From NCBI GenBank assembly GCA_030829985.1, contig JAURNW010000008.1, positions 1-43,818 of the forward strand: a stretch of 43,818 nt of DNA, written 5' to 3'. This stretch comes from Gammaproteobacteria bacterium. GTDB taxonomy: Bacteria > Pseudomonadota > Gammaproteobacteria > Eutrophobiales > Eutrophobiaceae. Every line of letters starts with the position of its first letter. The stretch's first letter is position 1. A program made the position numbers and the translations under genes. Under the pieces are notes generated by a model. It did no database searches. It saw only the letters and a program-made list of their open reading frames with translations, and was not told the origin of the DNA. Shown here in pieces: positions 17,680 through 25,550 of the stretch.

Positions 17680-18629
17680 CCATGCAACTTTAGCGTGCCG
17701 ACAAGTTCGGATACATTATCCAGATTATGCTTATCGAGATAATCGACAATCCCTTTATTTAATTTCGGACAAACAAGCGGTTCATAAAATAATGCCGTTC
17801 CTATGCCCACTGTCGTTGCCCCGGCAATAATAAACTCAATCGCATCTTCCACCGTGGTAATACCACCTTGGCCTATGATAGGAATGTTATGTTGCTTTGC
17901 GACTTGATAAACCTGATGCACTTTTAATAAAGCAATCGGTTTAATCGCGGGACCTGATAAGCCGCCTTGATTATTGCCGATGATTGGCTGTCGCGAATTA
18001 ATATCGATGGTCATACCCATCAAGGTATTAATCACAGCAAAACCATCCGTCCCCGCCTCAATACAACGACGTGCATTTTCAGCAATATCCGTTTGATTAG
18101 GCGAGAGTTTGGTGATGAGCGGTTTTTTTGTCGCTTTGCGACACACTTCAACAACCCGTGCCGACATTTCCGGATCGTTACCAAAGGCCACGCCACCTTC
18201 TTTGACATTAGGACAGGAGATATTGATCTCCATAGCATCAATCGGCGAATCATCAAATATTCGAGTGACCGCCTCATATTCCTCAATCGTAGAGCCGGAT
18301 AAATTGGCTATAAATCGCGTCTCGGTAAAATCGAGATCGGGTAAATAGTCTTCCACAACGATTTTGGATCCCGGATTTTGCAAACCAATTGCATTCAGCA
18401 TTCCCATGTAGGTTTCAGATAATCTGTGCGGAGGATTACCCAAGCGTGGTTCCAGCGTAGTGCCTTTCAAACAAATTGCTCCAACATCTGTATTTGAGAA
18501 ACCATTTATGCGTGTGTATTCCTCGCCAAAGCCAACACAACCCGATAATAAAACCAGGGGTGAATTGAACTTCAAGCCACAAAAATCAAGTGCCAGCTTT
18601 TTCTTATCTTCTTCAGTCAAACTTGTCAT
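17676..18629 (-). CDS. pyrD: Dihydroorotate dehydrogenase, class 1B type
   Basis: This 317-residue flavoenzyme oxidises dihydroorotate to orotate in pyrimidine synthesis. The catalytic base is a cysteine in NISCPNVKEGG, the class 1 hallmark; class 2 enzymes have serine. Substrate and FMN residues are seen in KLSPN, GGLSGPAIKP and GQGGI, and GGLSGPAIKPIAL is closest to class 1B. No membrane-targeting N-terminal helix is present. Most gammaproteobacteria use the quinone-linked class 2 enzyme, so this gene is unusual. Class 1B normally needs the FeS/FAD subunit PyrK, which is not in the window. It is transcribed alone, divergently from trmL. Confidence 0.88.
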   Translation of the reverse strand: MTSLTEEDKKKLALDFCGLKFNSPLVLLSGCVGFGEEYTRINGFSNTDVGAICLKGTTLEPRLGNPPHRLSETYMGMLNAIGLQNPGSKIVVEDYLPDLDFTETRFIANLSGSTIEEYEAVTRIFDDSPIDAMEINISCPNVKEGGVAFGNDPEMSARVVEVCRKATKKPLITKLSPNQTDIAENARRCIEAGTDGFAVINTLMGMTIDINSRQPIIGNNQGGLSGPAIKPIALLKVHQVYQVAKQHNIPIIGQGGITTVEDAIEFIIAGATTVGIGTALFYEPLVCPKLNKGIVDYLDKHNLDNVSELVGTLKLHG

Positions 18630-18717
18630 TTAAATTTTAGTAATTTGGGAACTGTATATTTTTATAGATTAAACTACTGCTTAATTTTCACAAACCAGTC
18701 AATTTATAAACTATTCA

Positions 18718-19176
18718 ATGTTTAATGTCGTTTTATTTGAGCCCGAGATTCCGCCCAACACCGGTAATATTATACGCCTTTGCGCTAATACAGGCGCGCA
18801 TTTACATTTAATTCATCCTCTTGGTTTTGATATGAATGAAAAAAGTCTGCGTCGAGCCGGACTGGATTATATCGATCAATCAATCATTCATCACTATGAG
18901 AATTATCAGGATTATGTTGAACAACAAGGAATAGCCAGACTTTATGCAATCTCGACCAAAGGTACTAAACATTACTCGGAATGCCATTTTAAAAATGGGG
19001 ATAGCTTTATCTTTGGTCCTGAAACACGTGGTTTACCCAAAGACATACTGGGTAAGTTTGATATCGATAATATTTTGAGAATCCCGATGCTTAAAGACAG
19101 CCGAAGCTTAAATCTTTCAAACTCTGTAAGTATTGTTGTCTATGAAGCCTGGCGGCAAAATGGCTTTCATTTATAA
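18718..19176 (+). CDS. trmL: tRNA (cytidine/uridine-34-2'-O)-methyltransferase TrmL
   Basis: This 152-residue SPOUT (trefoil-knot) methyltransferase modifies the wobble ribose of tRNA-Leu. Typical motifs are FEPEIPPNTGNIIRLCANTG at the N-terminus, FGPETRGLP in the middle and the knot motif LNLSNSVSIVVYEAWRQ at the end. The length fits the family (about 155). The gene stands alone, and its stop overlaps the end of the convergent mshO-like gene by 6 nt. Confidence 0.96.
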   Translation: MFNVVLFEPEIPPNTGNIIRLCANTGAHLHLIHPLGFDMNEKSLRRAGLDYIDQSIIHHYENYQDYVEQQGIARLYAISTKGTKHYSECHFKNGDSFIFGPETRGLPKDILGKFDIDNILRIPMLKDSRSLNLSNSVSIVVYEAWRQNGFHL

Positions 19177-19650
19177 GTATGGTGCATCAGTAACTGAAAG
19201 GTTAATTTGTCTCGAAACATATGCGATGTCACCTGGACTACCTTTAGTAGCTCTGGATGTCAGCGCGTAAACATTGTATGTGCCTACACCCGCTTCAGTA
19301 AAAGAGACAGATGAACATGTCAGTACAACGGCATAACCATCGGTATTACCACCACAAACAGCTGGACCTGTACCACCCGGTTTTGCGCGATAACGCACAC
19401 CATCCAATGTGCGTAAAAAGTCAACCGTATTTCCACCAGTAACGCGGATGCTGTTAGGTAAAGCAAGACGAATCTCTCTGGCCATACGTTGCAGAGCTGT
19501 GTCTGCAATATCGACCAGGCGTGTTCTTTTTTCTACATCGACAAAGGCCTGCATAGGACCGCGAAGTACTGTAAATAAAACTCCCGACAAAATTCCAATT
19601 AAGAGAATCACAACAATCATTTCTATCAAGGTGAATCCACTCAAACTCAT
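19171..19650 (-). CDS. mshO: MshO-like prepilin, shortened
   Basis: This 159-residue product begins with a short type IV prepilin leader ending MSLSG, followed by FTLIEMIVVILLIGIL: cleavage after Gly, Glu at +5 and a hydrophobic helix. The next segment, VDIADTALQRMAREIRLALPNS, is characteristic of MshO minor pilins. As I recall, family members are about 250 residues; here the middle is much shorter, suggesting internal loss. The reading frame is also open 10 codons upstream, where it encodes what looks like the tail of MshD, so the leader appears to arise from a gene fusion. Minor pilins assemble at the tip of MSHA pili; no other msh gene is present. Confidence 0.65.
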   Translation of the reverse strand: MSLSGFTLIEMIVVILLIGILSGVLFTVLRGPMQAFVDVEKRTRLVDIADTALQRMAREIRLALPNSIRVTGGNTVDFLRTLDGVRYRAKPGGTGPAVCGGNTDGYAVVLTCSSVSFTEAGVGTYNVYALTSRATKGSPGDIAYVSRQINLSVTDAPYL

Positions 19651-19955
19651 AGCTGTACCTGAACTATGGGTGACATCCACATCTACCCTGACTACTTGTC
19701 CGGCACTTGTGTTTAAGCCGTTGCTGGATCGGCATCAGGATCAAAATTTGGTTCGCAAAATGAATTAAGCATGACCTCTTCGAGATAAGCACGTACTATA
19801 GCATTCCCCTGCACTCTAATTTGCGGGTCAACACTATTTTTTGTTGTGTTGATTATGAGCGTAATAAATCCTGTAACACCTATAGATAAAATCACAATCG
19901 CAACTATTAACTCAATCAAGCTAAAGCCATAAACAATGCGCTTATATTTACTCAT
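19651..19955 (-). pseudogene. mshD: mshD-like minor pilin gene, truncated and frame-disrupted
   Basis: From ATG 19955 the frame encodes a prepilin (leader ending YG, then FSLIELIVAIVILSIGVTG) and VRAYLEEVMLNSFCEPNFDPD, the MshD pattern. It stops at 19713-19715 after 80 residues, less than half the length I expect for MshD. Just past the stop, in another frame (19651-19725), the sequence reads GLNTSAGQVVRVDVDVTH, which resembles the C-terminal part of MshD proteins. The simplest reading is an out-of-frame deletion of the middle. The shortened product would keep the pilin helix but not the globular head, so it is unlikely to work. Confidence 0.6.
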
Positions 19956-20409
19956 GAGCAAAACTACTGCCTGACCATTCAGGCTATTCAGATAAACTTT
20001 CTCGTTTATATAGATGGTTTTATATTCGTTGTTATATAAACCAGTTATGTCTATATAAAAATATTTGTGTGTATCGAACTTCGGCCCCGGAGAAATACGA
20101 CATAATTTCTCAGCGTTGGCATATTCGAGTTTAGGAAAGGCAACTTTTGTCTCTGTAAAAACATCTTTGTAATTAATTGCTGTGCATTTTGAGGTGCAAC
20201 TGAATAAGGGAAAGCGGAGGGTGAGAGCTTTGACGAATTTCTTTTTAAATTTAACCTCCTGTCTAATTTCAGATTATTAAAGTTAAACCTATTTTTTTTC
20301 AGTCTTACAATACATATCGGTAAGCGCTAATTCCATGCCATGGACATATCGGACTTTGGGAGTCTGCGAGGTTAATTAATGAGTGGGAATAGTAATTAAT
20401 ATCAATAAG
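19956..20409 (-). other. Gene-free stretch with a stop-free frame joined to mshD
   Basis: No gene with a normal start is found here. On the minus strand the mshD frame stays open back to the TAA at 20274-20276, giving 106 further codons without any ATG or GTG; the only near-start is TTG at 19959-19961. The translated stretch includes KFVKALTLRFPLFSCTSKC and ISPGPKFDTHKYFYIDITG, which I cannot assign. It may be a remnant of an upstream gene or of a repeat. 20280-20409 shows no further feature beyond AT-rich DNA. Confidence 0.4.
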
Positions 20410-21402
20410 TTAAACCTCACTAACCTGTTCACGCCTTAAGAGATTTTTCACCGCCTCATGTGGTGAACATAGTGACTGCAATACATTATTCACCTGTTCG
20501 GTAATCGGCATTTCTATATGATATTTTTTTGCCAGTTCGCTAACTTCAACCGCCGTCTTTAAACCTTCTATTGATTGCCCGATCTTATCACTTGCGGCTT
20601 CTATGGATAAACCTTTGGCTAATAATAAACCGAGACTGCGATTTCGGGATTGGTTGTCAGTACAAGTCAATACTAAATCACCCAAACCAGCCAGACCCAT
20701 AAAGGTTTCAGGGTTTGCTCCCATCGCCAGACCCAGTCGCATAATTTCAGCGAGTCCACGTGTGACCAATGCTGCGCGCGTGTTGGCACCATAGCCAAGA
20801 CCATCGGCAATACCGGCCGCAATCGCCATCACATTTTTTACTGCACCACCGACCTGTGCACCAATAACATCGCTATGTGTATAGATACGAAAAACATCAC
20901 TATGAAACAAATCGGCAAAGTTCTGAGCAACTTTATTGTCGATTGCTGCAATAGTTACTGCTGTGGGCAAACTGGCAGCGACTTCTTTGGCGAATGAAGG
21001 ACCGGAGAGTATCGCAACAGCACTATTGGATAGTTCTTCTAAAACAACTTGATGGTTGAGCTTGTGTGTACCTGGTTCAAAACCTTTACAGGCAATACAG
21101 ACTTGAACACCGGTAAAAGATTTCAATAATTGTAAACTGCTACGCAGTCCATGACACGGAACCGCATTTACCACCATTTTTGTATCAGCTGGCGCCGCGT
21201 CAATAGCACTAATAGGAATAAGGTTTTCTGGAAAAGCAGTATTTGGGATGTAACGCGTGTTACATTTCTCAGATTTTAAGCTATCGATTAAAGCGGAATC
21301 GATATCCCATAGATATACAGTATATTGATTACGCGCCAAAACCAGTGCCAGCGCAGTTCCCCAGGAACCTGCACCGAGAACCAACACTGGCTGGGCTGCC
21401 AT
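20410..21402 (-). CDS. gpsA: Glycerol-3-phosphate dehydrogenase [NAD(P)+]
   Basis: This 330-residue cytoplasmic enzyme reduces dihydroxyacetone phosphate to sn-glycerol-3-phosphate for phospholipid synthesis. The N-terminal Rossmann motif VLGAGSWGTALA, CKGFEPGT, LSGPSFAKEVA, the catalytic-lysine region GGAVKNVMAIAAGI and NTRAALVTRGLAEI are all present. It lies 14 nt after secB on the same strand, the secB-gpsA pairing typical of gammaproteobacteria, and is presumably cotranscribed with it. Confidence 0.97.
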   Translation of the reverse strand: MAAQPVLVLGAGSWGTALALVLARNQYTVYLWDIDSALIDSLKSEKCNTRYIPNTAFPENLIPISAIDAAPADTKMVVNAVPCHGLRSSLQLLKSFTGVQVCIACKGFEPGTHKLNHQVVLEELSNSAVAILSGPSFAKEVAASLPTAVTIAAIDNKVAQNFADLFHSDVFRIYTHSDVIGAQVGGAVKNVMAIAAGIADGLGYGANTRAALVTRGLAEIMRLGLAMGANPETFMGLAGLGDLVLTCTDNQSRNRSLGLLLAKGLSIEAASDKIGQSIEGLKTAVEVSELAKKYHIEMPITEQVNNVLQSLCSPHEAVKNLLRREQVSEV

Positions 21403-21416
21403 CAGAGAATTACCAG

Positions 21417-21914
21417 TTAATGAGTGATATCTGCATTAGCTTGAGCGGCCGCATCTAACTGGGCTTCGGTTTCTTTTTGTTGTTGCTCATACAAGGCATC
21501 AAAGTTTACCGGTGCTAGCAACAACTGCGGAAAACCACCACGGGTTATTACATCAGACACCGCTTCACGCACAAACGGAAACAGGATATTGGCGCAGACA
21601 ATGGCCAACATACGATTGATTACATCCTCGGGCAGGTTCTTAATCAAGAAGATCCCGGCTTGATTAACCTCTATCAAATAAGCCGTTTTACCTCCAACTT
21701 TAACTGTCAATGTAACGGTTAACACCACGTCAAAATGGTCATCGCCTATTGCCGTAGCCTTATTGGTCATATTCATATCGACCTCAGGCTTCCATTCCAT
21801 TTTGAACACTTCCGGTGTATTAGGAGTTTCAAAAGAGATGTCTTTTACATAAACCTTTTGCACTAAAAATTGTGCATCATTGGGTGCTTGTGGGTTGCCT
21901 TGTTGTTCAGCCAT
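21417..21914 (-). CDS. secB: Protein-export chaperone SecB
   Basis: This 165-residue acidic chaperone keeps presecretory proteins unfolded and delivers them to SecA. Family signatures are FLVQKVYVKDISFETPN near the N-terminus, LTVTVKVGGKTAYLIEVNQAGIF in the core and ANILFPFVREAVSDVITRGGFP near residue 125. Its C-terminal tail is acidic and alanine-rich, lacking lysine clusters. It sits between the rhodanese gene and gpsA; in enterics grxC lies between the first two and is missing here. Confidence 0.97.
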   Translation of the reverse strand: MAEQQGNPQAPNDAQFLVQKVYVKDISFETPNTPEVFKMEWKPEVDMNMTNKATAIGDDHFDVVLTVTLTVKVGGKTAYLIEVNQAGIFLIKNLPEDVINRMLAIVCANILFPFVREAVSDVITRGGFPQLLLAPVNFDALYEQQQKETEAQLDAAAQANADITH

Positions 21915-21958
21915 GATATTTTCCTAAATTATTTTTTTAAATATTTGTATGGTTTGTT

Positions 21959-22390
21959 TTACTTGAGACCTTTGGTCAAAGGCAGGTTTGCATTCTGCCA
22001 GGACAAAAGCCCACCTTTCAAACTATAAACTTTTTGATAACCTTCATTCATTAATTTTCGTGCTTCTTTGGCCGAAACTGAGCCAGATGCACAGCAAAAG
22101 ATAATACCGTTGTCCTTATACTTTTTAAGCTTTTCAAGTTGATTTGCTAACTGATCGGCGCTGATATTAATCGCGTCGATAATATGACCGCTCTCAAAAT
22201 CCTTCTGATTGCGTAAATCAATCACTTTTGCATCCTCCCGATTTATCAGTCGGGTAACTTCATCAGGTTGTATCAGTTTGATGCCACTCAGCATATCACC
22301 AAATAAATTCCATGCTAACAAGGTTAATATCGCCAAGAGTAATGAGAATAAAAATAGATGATTAGCTACAAATTCGGGAAATTTTTCCAT
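21959..22390 (-). CDS. Membrane-anchored rhodanese-like protein (YibN type)
   Basis: This 143-residue protein has one N-terminal membrane segment (about residues 10-32, LFLFSLLLAILTLLAWNLF) and a single rhodanese domain facing the cytoplasm. The domain shows DLRNQKDFESGHI and an active-site loop CASGSVS that keeps the sulfur-carrying cysteine, so sulfurtransferase activity is possible. Its place before secB-gpsA and its anchor match YibN of Escherichia coli, which supports orthology, but a precise role is not known. It is divergent from gpmI. Confidence 0.9.
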   Translation of the reverse strand: MEKFPEFVANHLFLFSLLLAILTLLAWNLFGDMLSGIKLIQPDEVTRLINREDAKVIDLRNQKDFESGHIIDAINISADQLANQLEKLKKYKDNGIIFCCASGSVSAKEARKLMNEGYQKVYSLKGGLLSWQNANLPLTKGLK

Positions 22391-22664
22391 TCAGTGTCTC
22401 TTTAGCTGCCTGTATTTAATGAGGGCTGCATGATACGTTATATCGTCTATTGAAAAAACATTTATACTTAATTCAATTTTCAATGTTGAATAATGTGAAG
22501 TCTGTCTTTGTTTCATGCTAATATTCGCGCACTAAAAATTGGGTGGTTTAGGTTTAAAATCCATTGAATTAGACTTTCATCGAAATATATAACGTCTTGA
22601 AATTGTAGAAATTGCCGACACTTCATAATACAGTCACTTTAAGTCATCAGCGCCCCAACCTTTA

Positions 22665-24254
22665 ATGCAAGTCATTCATAAACCTATAATTCTGATTGTT
22701 CTGGATGGCTGGGGCCATACGGATAATACGGTCTACAACGCGATTTATTCTGCCCATAAACCAACCTGGGACCGCATCTGGGAAGATTACCCGCATACGC
22801 TGATCAACGCCTCAGGAATTGATGTTGGACTACCGGCACAGCAAATGGGCAACTCCGAGGTGGGTCATATGAATATTGGTTCCGGTCGGATAGTCGATCA
22901 GGAATTCACACGCATAACCCGCGCCCTGGAAGATGGCAGCTTTTACGAAAATGAAAACCTGAATACCGCATTTAAGACAGCGGCAAAAAATAATAAAGCC
23001 GTGCACCTGCTAGGATTGCTCTCTGACGGTGGCGTACATAGCCATGAAGATCATATCTTTGCGCTTATGGAATTGGCAGCGAGATGTGGGGTTGAAACCG
23101 TTTACCTGCATGCCTTTCTCGATGGTCGCGACACGCCGCCAAAGAGTGCCGAAGAATCGATTCATAGAGCTCAGATGAAAATGAAAGAGCTCGGTATAGG
23201 TCGTTTTGCATCTATTATAGGCCGGCACTACGCCATGGATCGCAATAAACGCTGGGATCGGACCAAATTAGCCTACGATCTTATTACTCAAGGTAAGGCA
23301 GAATACCGCTCTGTCGACCCGTTTATTGCGGTGGATATGGCCTATGCTCGAGGCGAATCAGATGAATTTGTCAAACCTACAGCAATTACCAAATCAGATG
23401 AACCACCTGTAATTGTCGATGATGGCGATGTCATCGTCTTTGCAAACTATCGTTCAGATCGCGCTCGACAATTGGCCCGTGCATTTACCAAACAAGAGTT
23501 CAAAGCATTTGAACGTGAGAGGTTTCCAAAACTAACTGCCTTTATCAGTCTGACTTCATATAAAGCCAATTACGAATTTCCGGTTGCTTTCCCGCCACTC
23601 AGCATGACCAATGTCTTTGGTGAATACATAGCAAACCTGGGATTAAAACAACTTCGAATCGCAGAAACAGAGAAATATGCACATGTCACTTTTTTCTTTA
23701 ATGGTGGTGAAGAACGCGTGTTTGAAGGCGAAGATCGCATACTGATACCCTCACCTCATGTAGAAACCTACGACAAACAACCTGAAATGAGCGCGGATGA
23801 GATCACTGAGCGACTAATAGAATCTATTGATAGTCGTCGCTATGATGCCATTATCTGTAATTATGCAAATGCCGACATGGTCGGTCACACTGGCAACTTT
23901 AAGGCGACCATATCAGCTGTCGAGACCATAGATAAATGTCTCGGTAAGGTAATTGATTGTGTGCAGAAAGTCGGCGGTGAAATTCTTATTACTGCTGATC
24001 ATGGTAATGCAGAACAATTAAAAGCCTACACGACCGAGAAAATTAAATCGCAATCCCATACGGCACATACCAGTAATCTGGTGCCACTCATCTATATAGG
24101 CAGGCCTGCTGAGTTTCTTCCTGATACAGGTTCGTTGTCTGATATATCGCCAACAATGCTGAGTATCATGGGAATCCCGCAACCAAAGGAAATGACCGGA
24201 AAATCATTATTGCGATTACAACAAGAGGATGCTCCCGCAGTTATCGGAAAGTGA
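22665..24254 (+). CDS. gpmI: 2,3-bisphosphoglycerate-independent phosphoglycerate mutase
   Basis: This 529-residue enzyme of the alkaline-phosphatase superfamily interconverts 3- and 2-phosphoglycerate in glycolysis and gluconeogenesis. Metal ligand Asp14 (LIVLDGWG) and the phosphorylated Ser64 (MGNSEVGHMNIGSGR) are present, followed by HAFLDGRDTPP, GRHYAMDRNKRWDR and the metal-binding TADHGNAEQ near the C-terminus. The length is normal (about 514). The 274-nt intergenic region to the divergent rhodanese gene must hold its promoter, but no box is convincing. envC starts 7 nt after its stop. Confidence 0.97.
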   Translation: MQVIHKPIILIVLDGWGHTDNTVYNAIYSAHKPTWDRIWEDYPHTLINASGIDVGLPAQQMGNSEVGHMNIGSGRIVDQEFTRITRALEDGSFYENENLNTAFKTAAKNNKAVHLLGLLSDGGVHSHEDHIFALMELAARCGVETVYLHAFLDGRDTPPKSAEESIHRAQMKMKELGIGRFASIIGRHYAMDRNKRWDRTKLAYDLITQGKAEYRSVDPFIAVDMAYARGESDEFVKPTAITKSDEPPVIVDDGDVIVFANYRSDRARQLARAFTKQEFKAFERERFPKLTAFISLTSYKANYEFPVAFPPLSMTNVFGEYIANLGLKQLRIAETEKYAHVTFFFNGGEERVFEGEDRILIPSPHVETYDKQPEMSADEITERLIESIDSRRYDAIICNYANADMVGHTGNFKATISAVETIDKCLGKVIDCVQKVGGEILITADHGNAEQLKAYTTEKIKSQSHTAHTSNLVPLIYIGRPAEFLPDTGSLSDISPTMLSIMGIPQPKEMTGKSLLRLQQEDAPAVIGK

Positions 24255-24261
24255 ATCACAT

Positions 24262-25428
24262 ATGATTTCATCCTTCAATAAGATAGCCCTGTTTCTCAGT
24301 TCAATATTTTTTGCCTTCACTTTGCTATCTCAGGTCGTAACGGCGGCTGATTCAAAGCCTGTAAAAGAATCTGATTTAACGGATATTCGTACCCGCATAA
24401 AAGATGTAGAAACCCGCATAAAATCTGCCCGGACTGAAACTGAAAAATTACAAAAAGAGTTACGTGATAATGAGGTCAGTACTGCCAGAACACTAACTCG
24501 CCTGAACGATATTGAATCCCGTATTTCAAAAAAGAATGCTGAGCTAAATGATCTGTTATCTAAGCAAGCGGAACATGAAGCAGCATTAAAAAAAGAAAAA
24601 GAAAAACTAACCTACCAGATTCGATCTGCTTATCAGGTTGGTCGTAATGATTATTTAAAGTTGATTCTTAACCAGGAAGATCCGGCACTGGTCGGCCGTG
24701 CATTAGCTTACTATGACTATCACAACCGGGCACGCTCGGAACGTATTAATCAGGTTAAACAAGCCTTAATAGACCTCGAACAAATTCAAACCTTAATCGA
24801 AAATGAAACAACTCAACTTGAAACCTTGAAACATCAACATCAGGCGAAGTTAAATGATTTCCATCAGTATCGCGCATCGCGAAGTGACATCAGTAATCGT
24901 TTGCAAAAATATATATCAGAGCAAGGTGTTGAGCTCCGAATGCTACAGGAAAATGAACGCGAGCTTGGTGTGCTGTTTCAGGATTTAAAAAAGGAAAAAG
25001 CGGTAACCATTGAAATATATGAGGACATGCCACCCTTCAGTAGCCTTAAAGGCAGGCTCGACTGGCCGGTAAAAGGCAGATTATTAAAGCGCTATGGCGC
25101 AAATAAAAAAGGTAATGACCTTAAATGGCAGGGAGTTCTGATTGATGCTGAAAATGGTACCAACGTAAATGCTATCAGTACTGGAAAAATCGTTTTTGCT
25201 GACTGGTTTCGTAACCTGGGGCTGTTAATTATTATAGATCATGGCGATGGTTATATGAGTCTCTATGGACATAATCAAAACCTACTGAAAAATACCGGAG
25301 ACTGGGTACTTGCCGGTGAACAGATTGCGACTGTAGGAGACAGTGGCGGACAAAATGACACGGCACTGTATTTCGAAATAAGAAAAGGGGCAAAACCTTT
25401 AAACCCGTCAATTTGGTGTAAACGATAG
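24262..25428 (+). CDS. envC: Murein hydrolase activator EnvC (degenerate LytM)
   Basis: This periplasmic protein of about 388 residues has a signal peptide (ALFLSSIFFAFTLLSQVVTA) and long coiled-coil helices (about 35-240). A C-terminal LytM/M23 domain (about 275-388) lacks the zinc ligands: the first His-x3-Asp site reads GVLID and the HxH position reads LYFEIR, as in EnvC. EnvC recruits and activates division amidases at the FtsEX complex. ATG 24262 is chosen because the upstream in-frame ATG (24229) lies inside gpmI and puts 11 polar residues before the signal peptide. The order gpmI-envC-ctpA is conserved in gammaproteobacteria. Confidence 0.93.
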   Translation: MISSFNKIALFLSSIFFAFTLLSQVVTAADSKPVKESDLTDIRTRIKDVETRIKSARTETEKLQKELRDNEVSTARTLTRLNDIESRISKKNAELNDLLSKQAEHEAALKKEKEKLTYQIRSAYQVGRNDYLKLILNQEDPALVGRALAYYDYHNRARSERINQVKQALIDLEQIQTLIENETTQLETLKHQHQAKLNDFHQYRASRSDISNRLQKYISEQGVELRMLQENERELGVLFQDLKKEKAVTIEIYEDMPPFSSLKGRLDWPVKGRLLKRYGANKKGNDLKWQGVLIDAENGTNVNAISTGKIVFADWFRNLGLLIIIDHGDGYMSLYGHNQNLLKNTGDWVLAGEQIATVGDSGGQNDTALYFEIRKGAKPLNPSIWCKR

Positions 25429-25550
25429 CTATTATCGGCTTGTCATATACAGTTGAGCACGGTTATGCTTCAACATCAGAGACCTAATGAACTTGTACAG
25501 TATTAATCAATCGATATAGTTTACCCATGCCGGCTTGAATGGAGCAAAGA

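Noticed and set aside
17967-18302. A 111-codon plus-strand frame
   Set aside because: It is antisense to the conserved core of pyrD and shows no family features or ribosome binding site.
22391-22664. Promoter boxes in the rhodanese-gpmI divergent region
   Set aside because: Several TTGAAA- and TATAAT-like hexamers occur, but none has correct spacing with a good partner in this AT-rich DNA.
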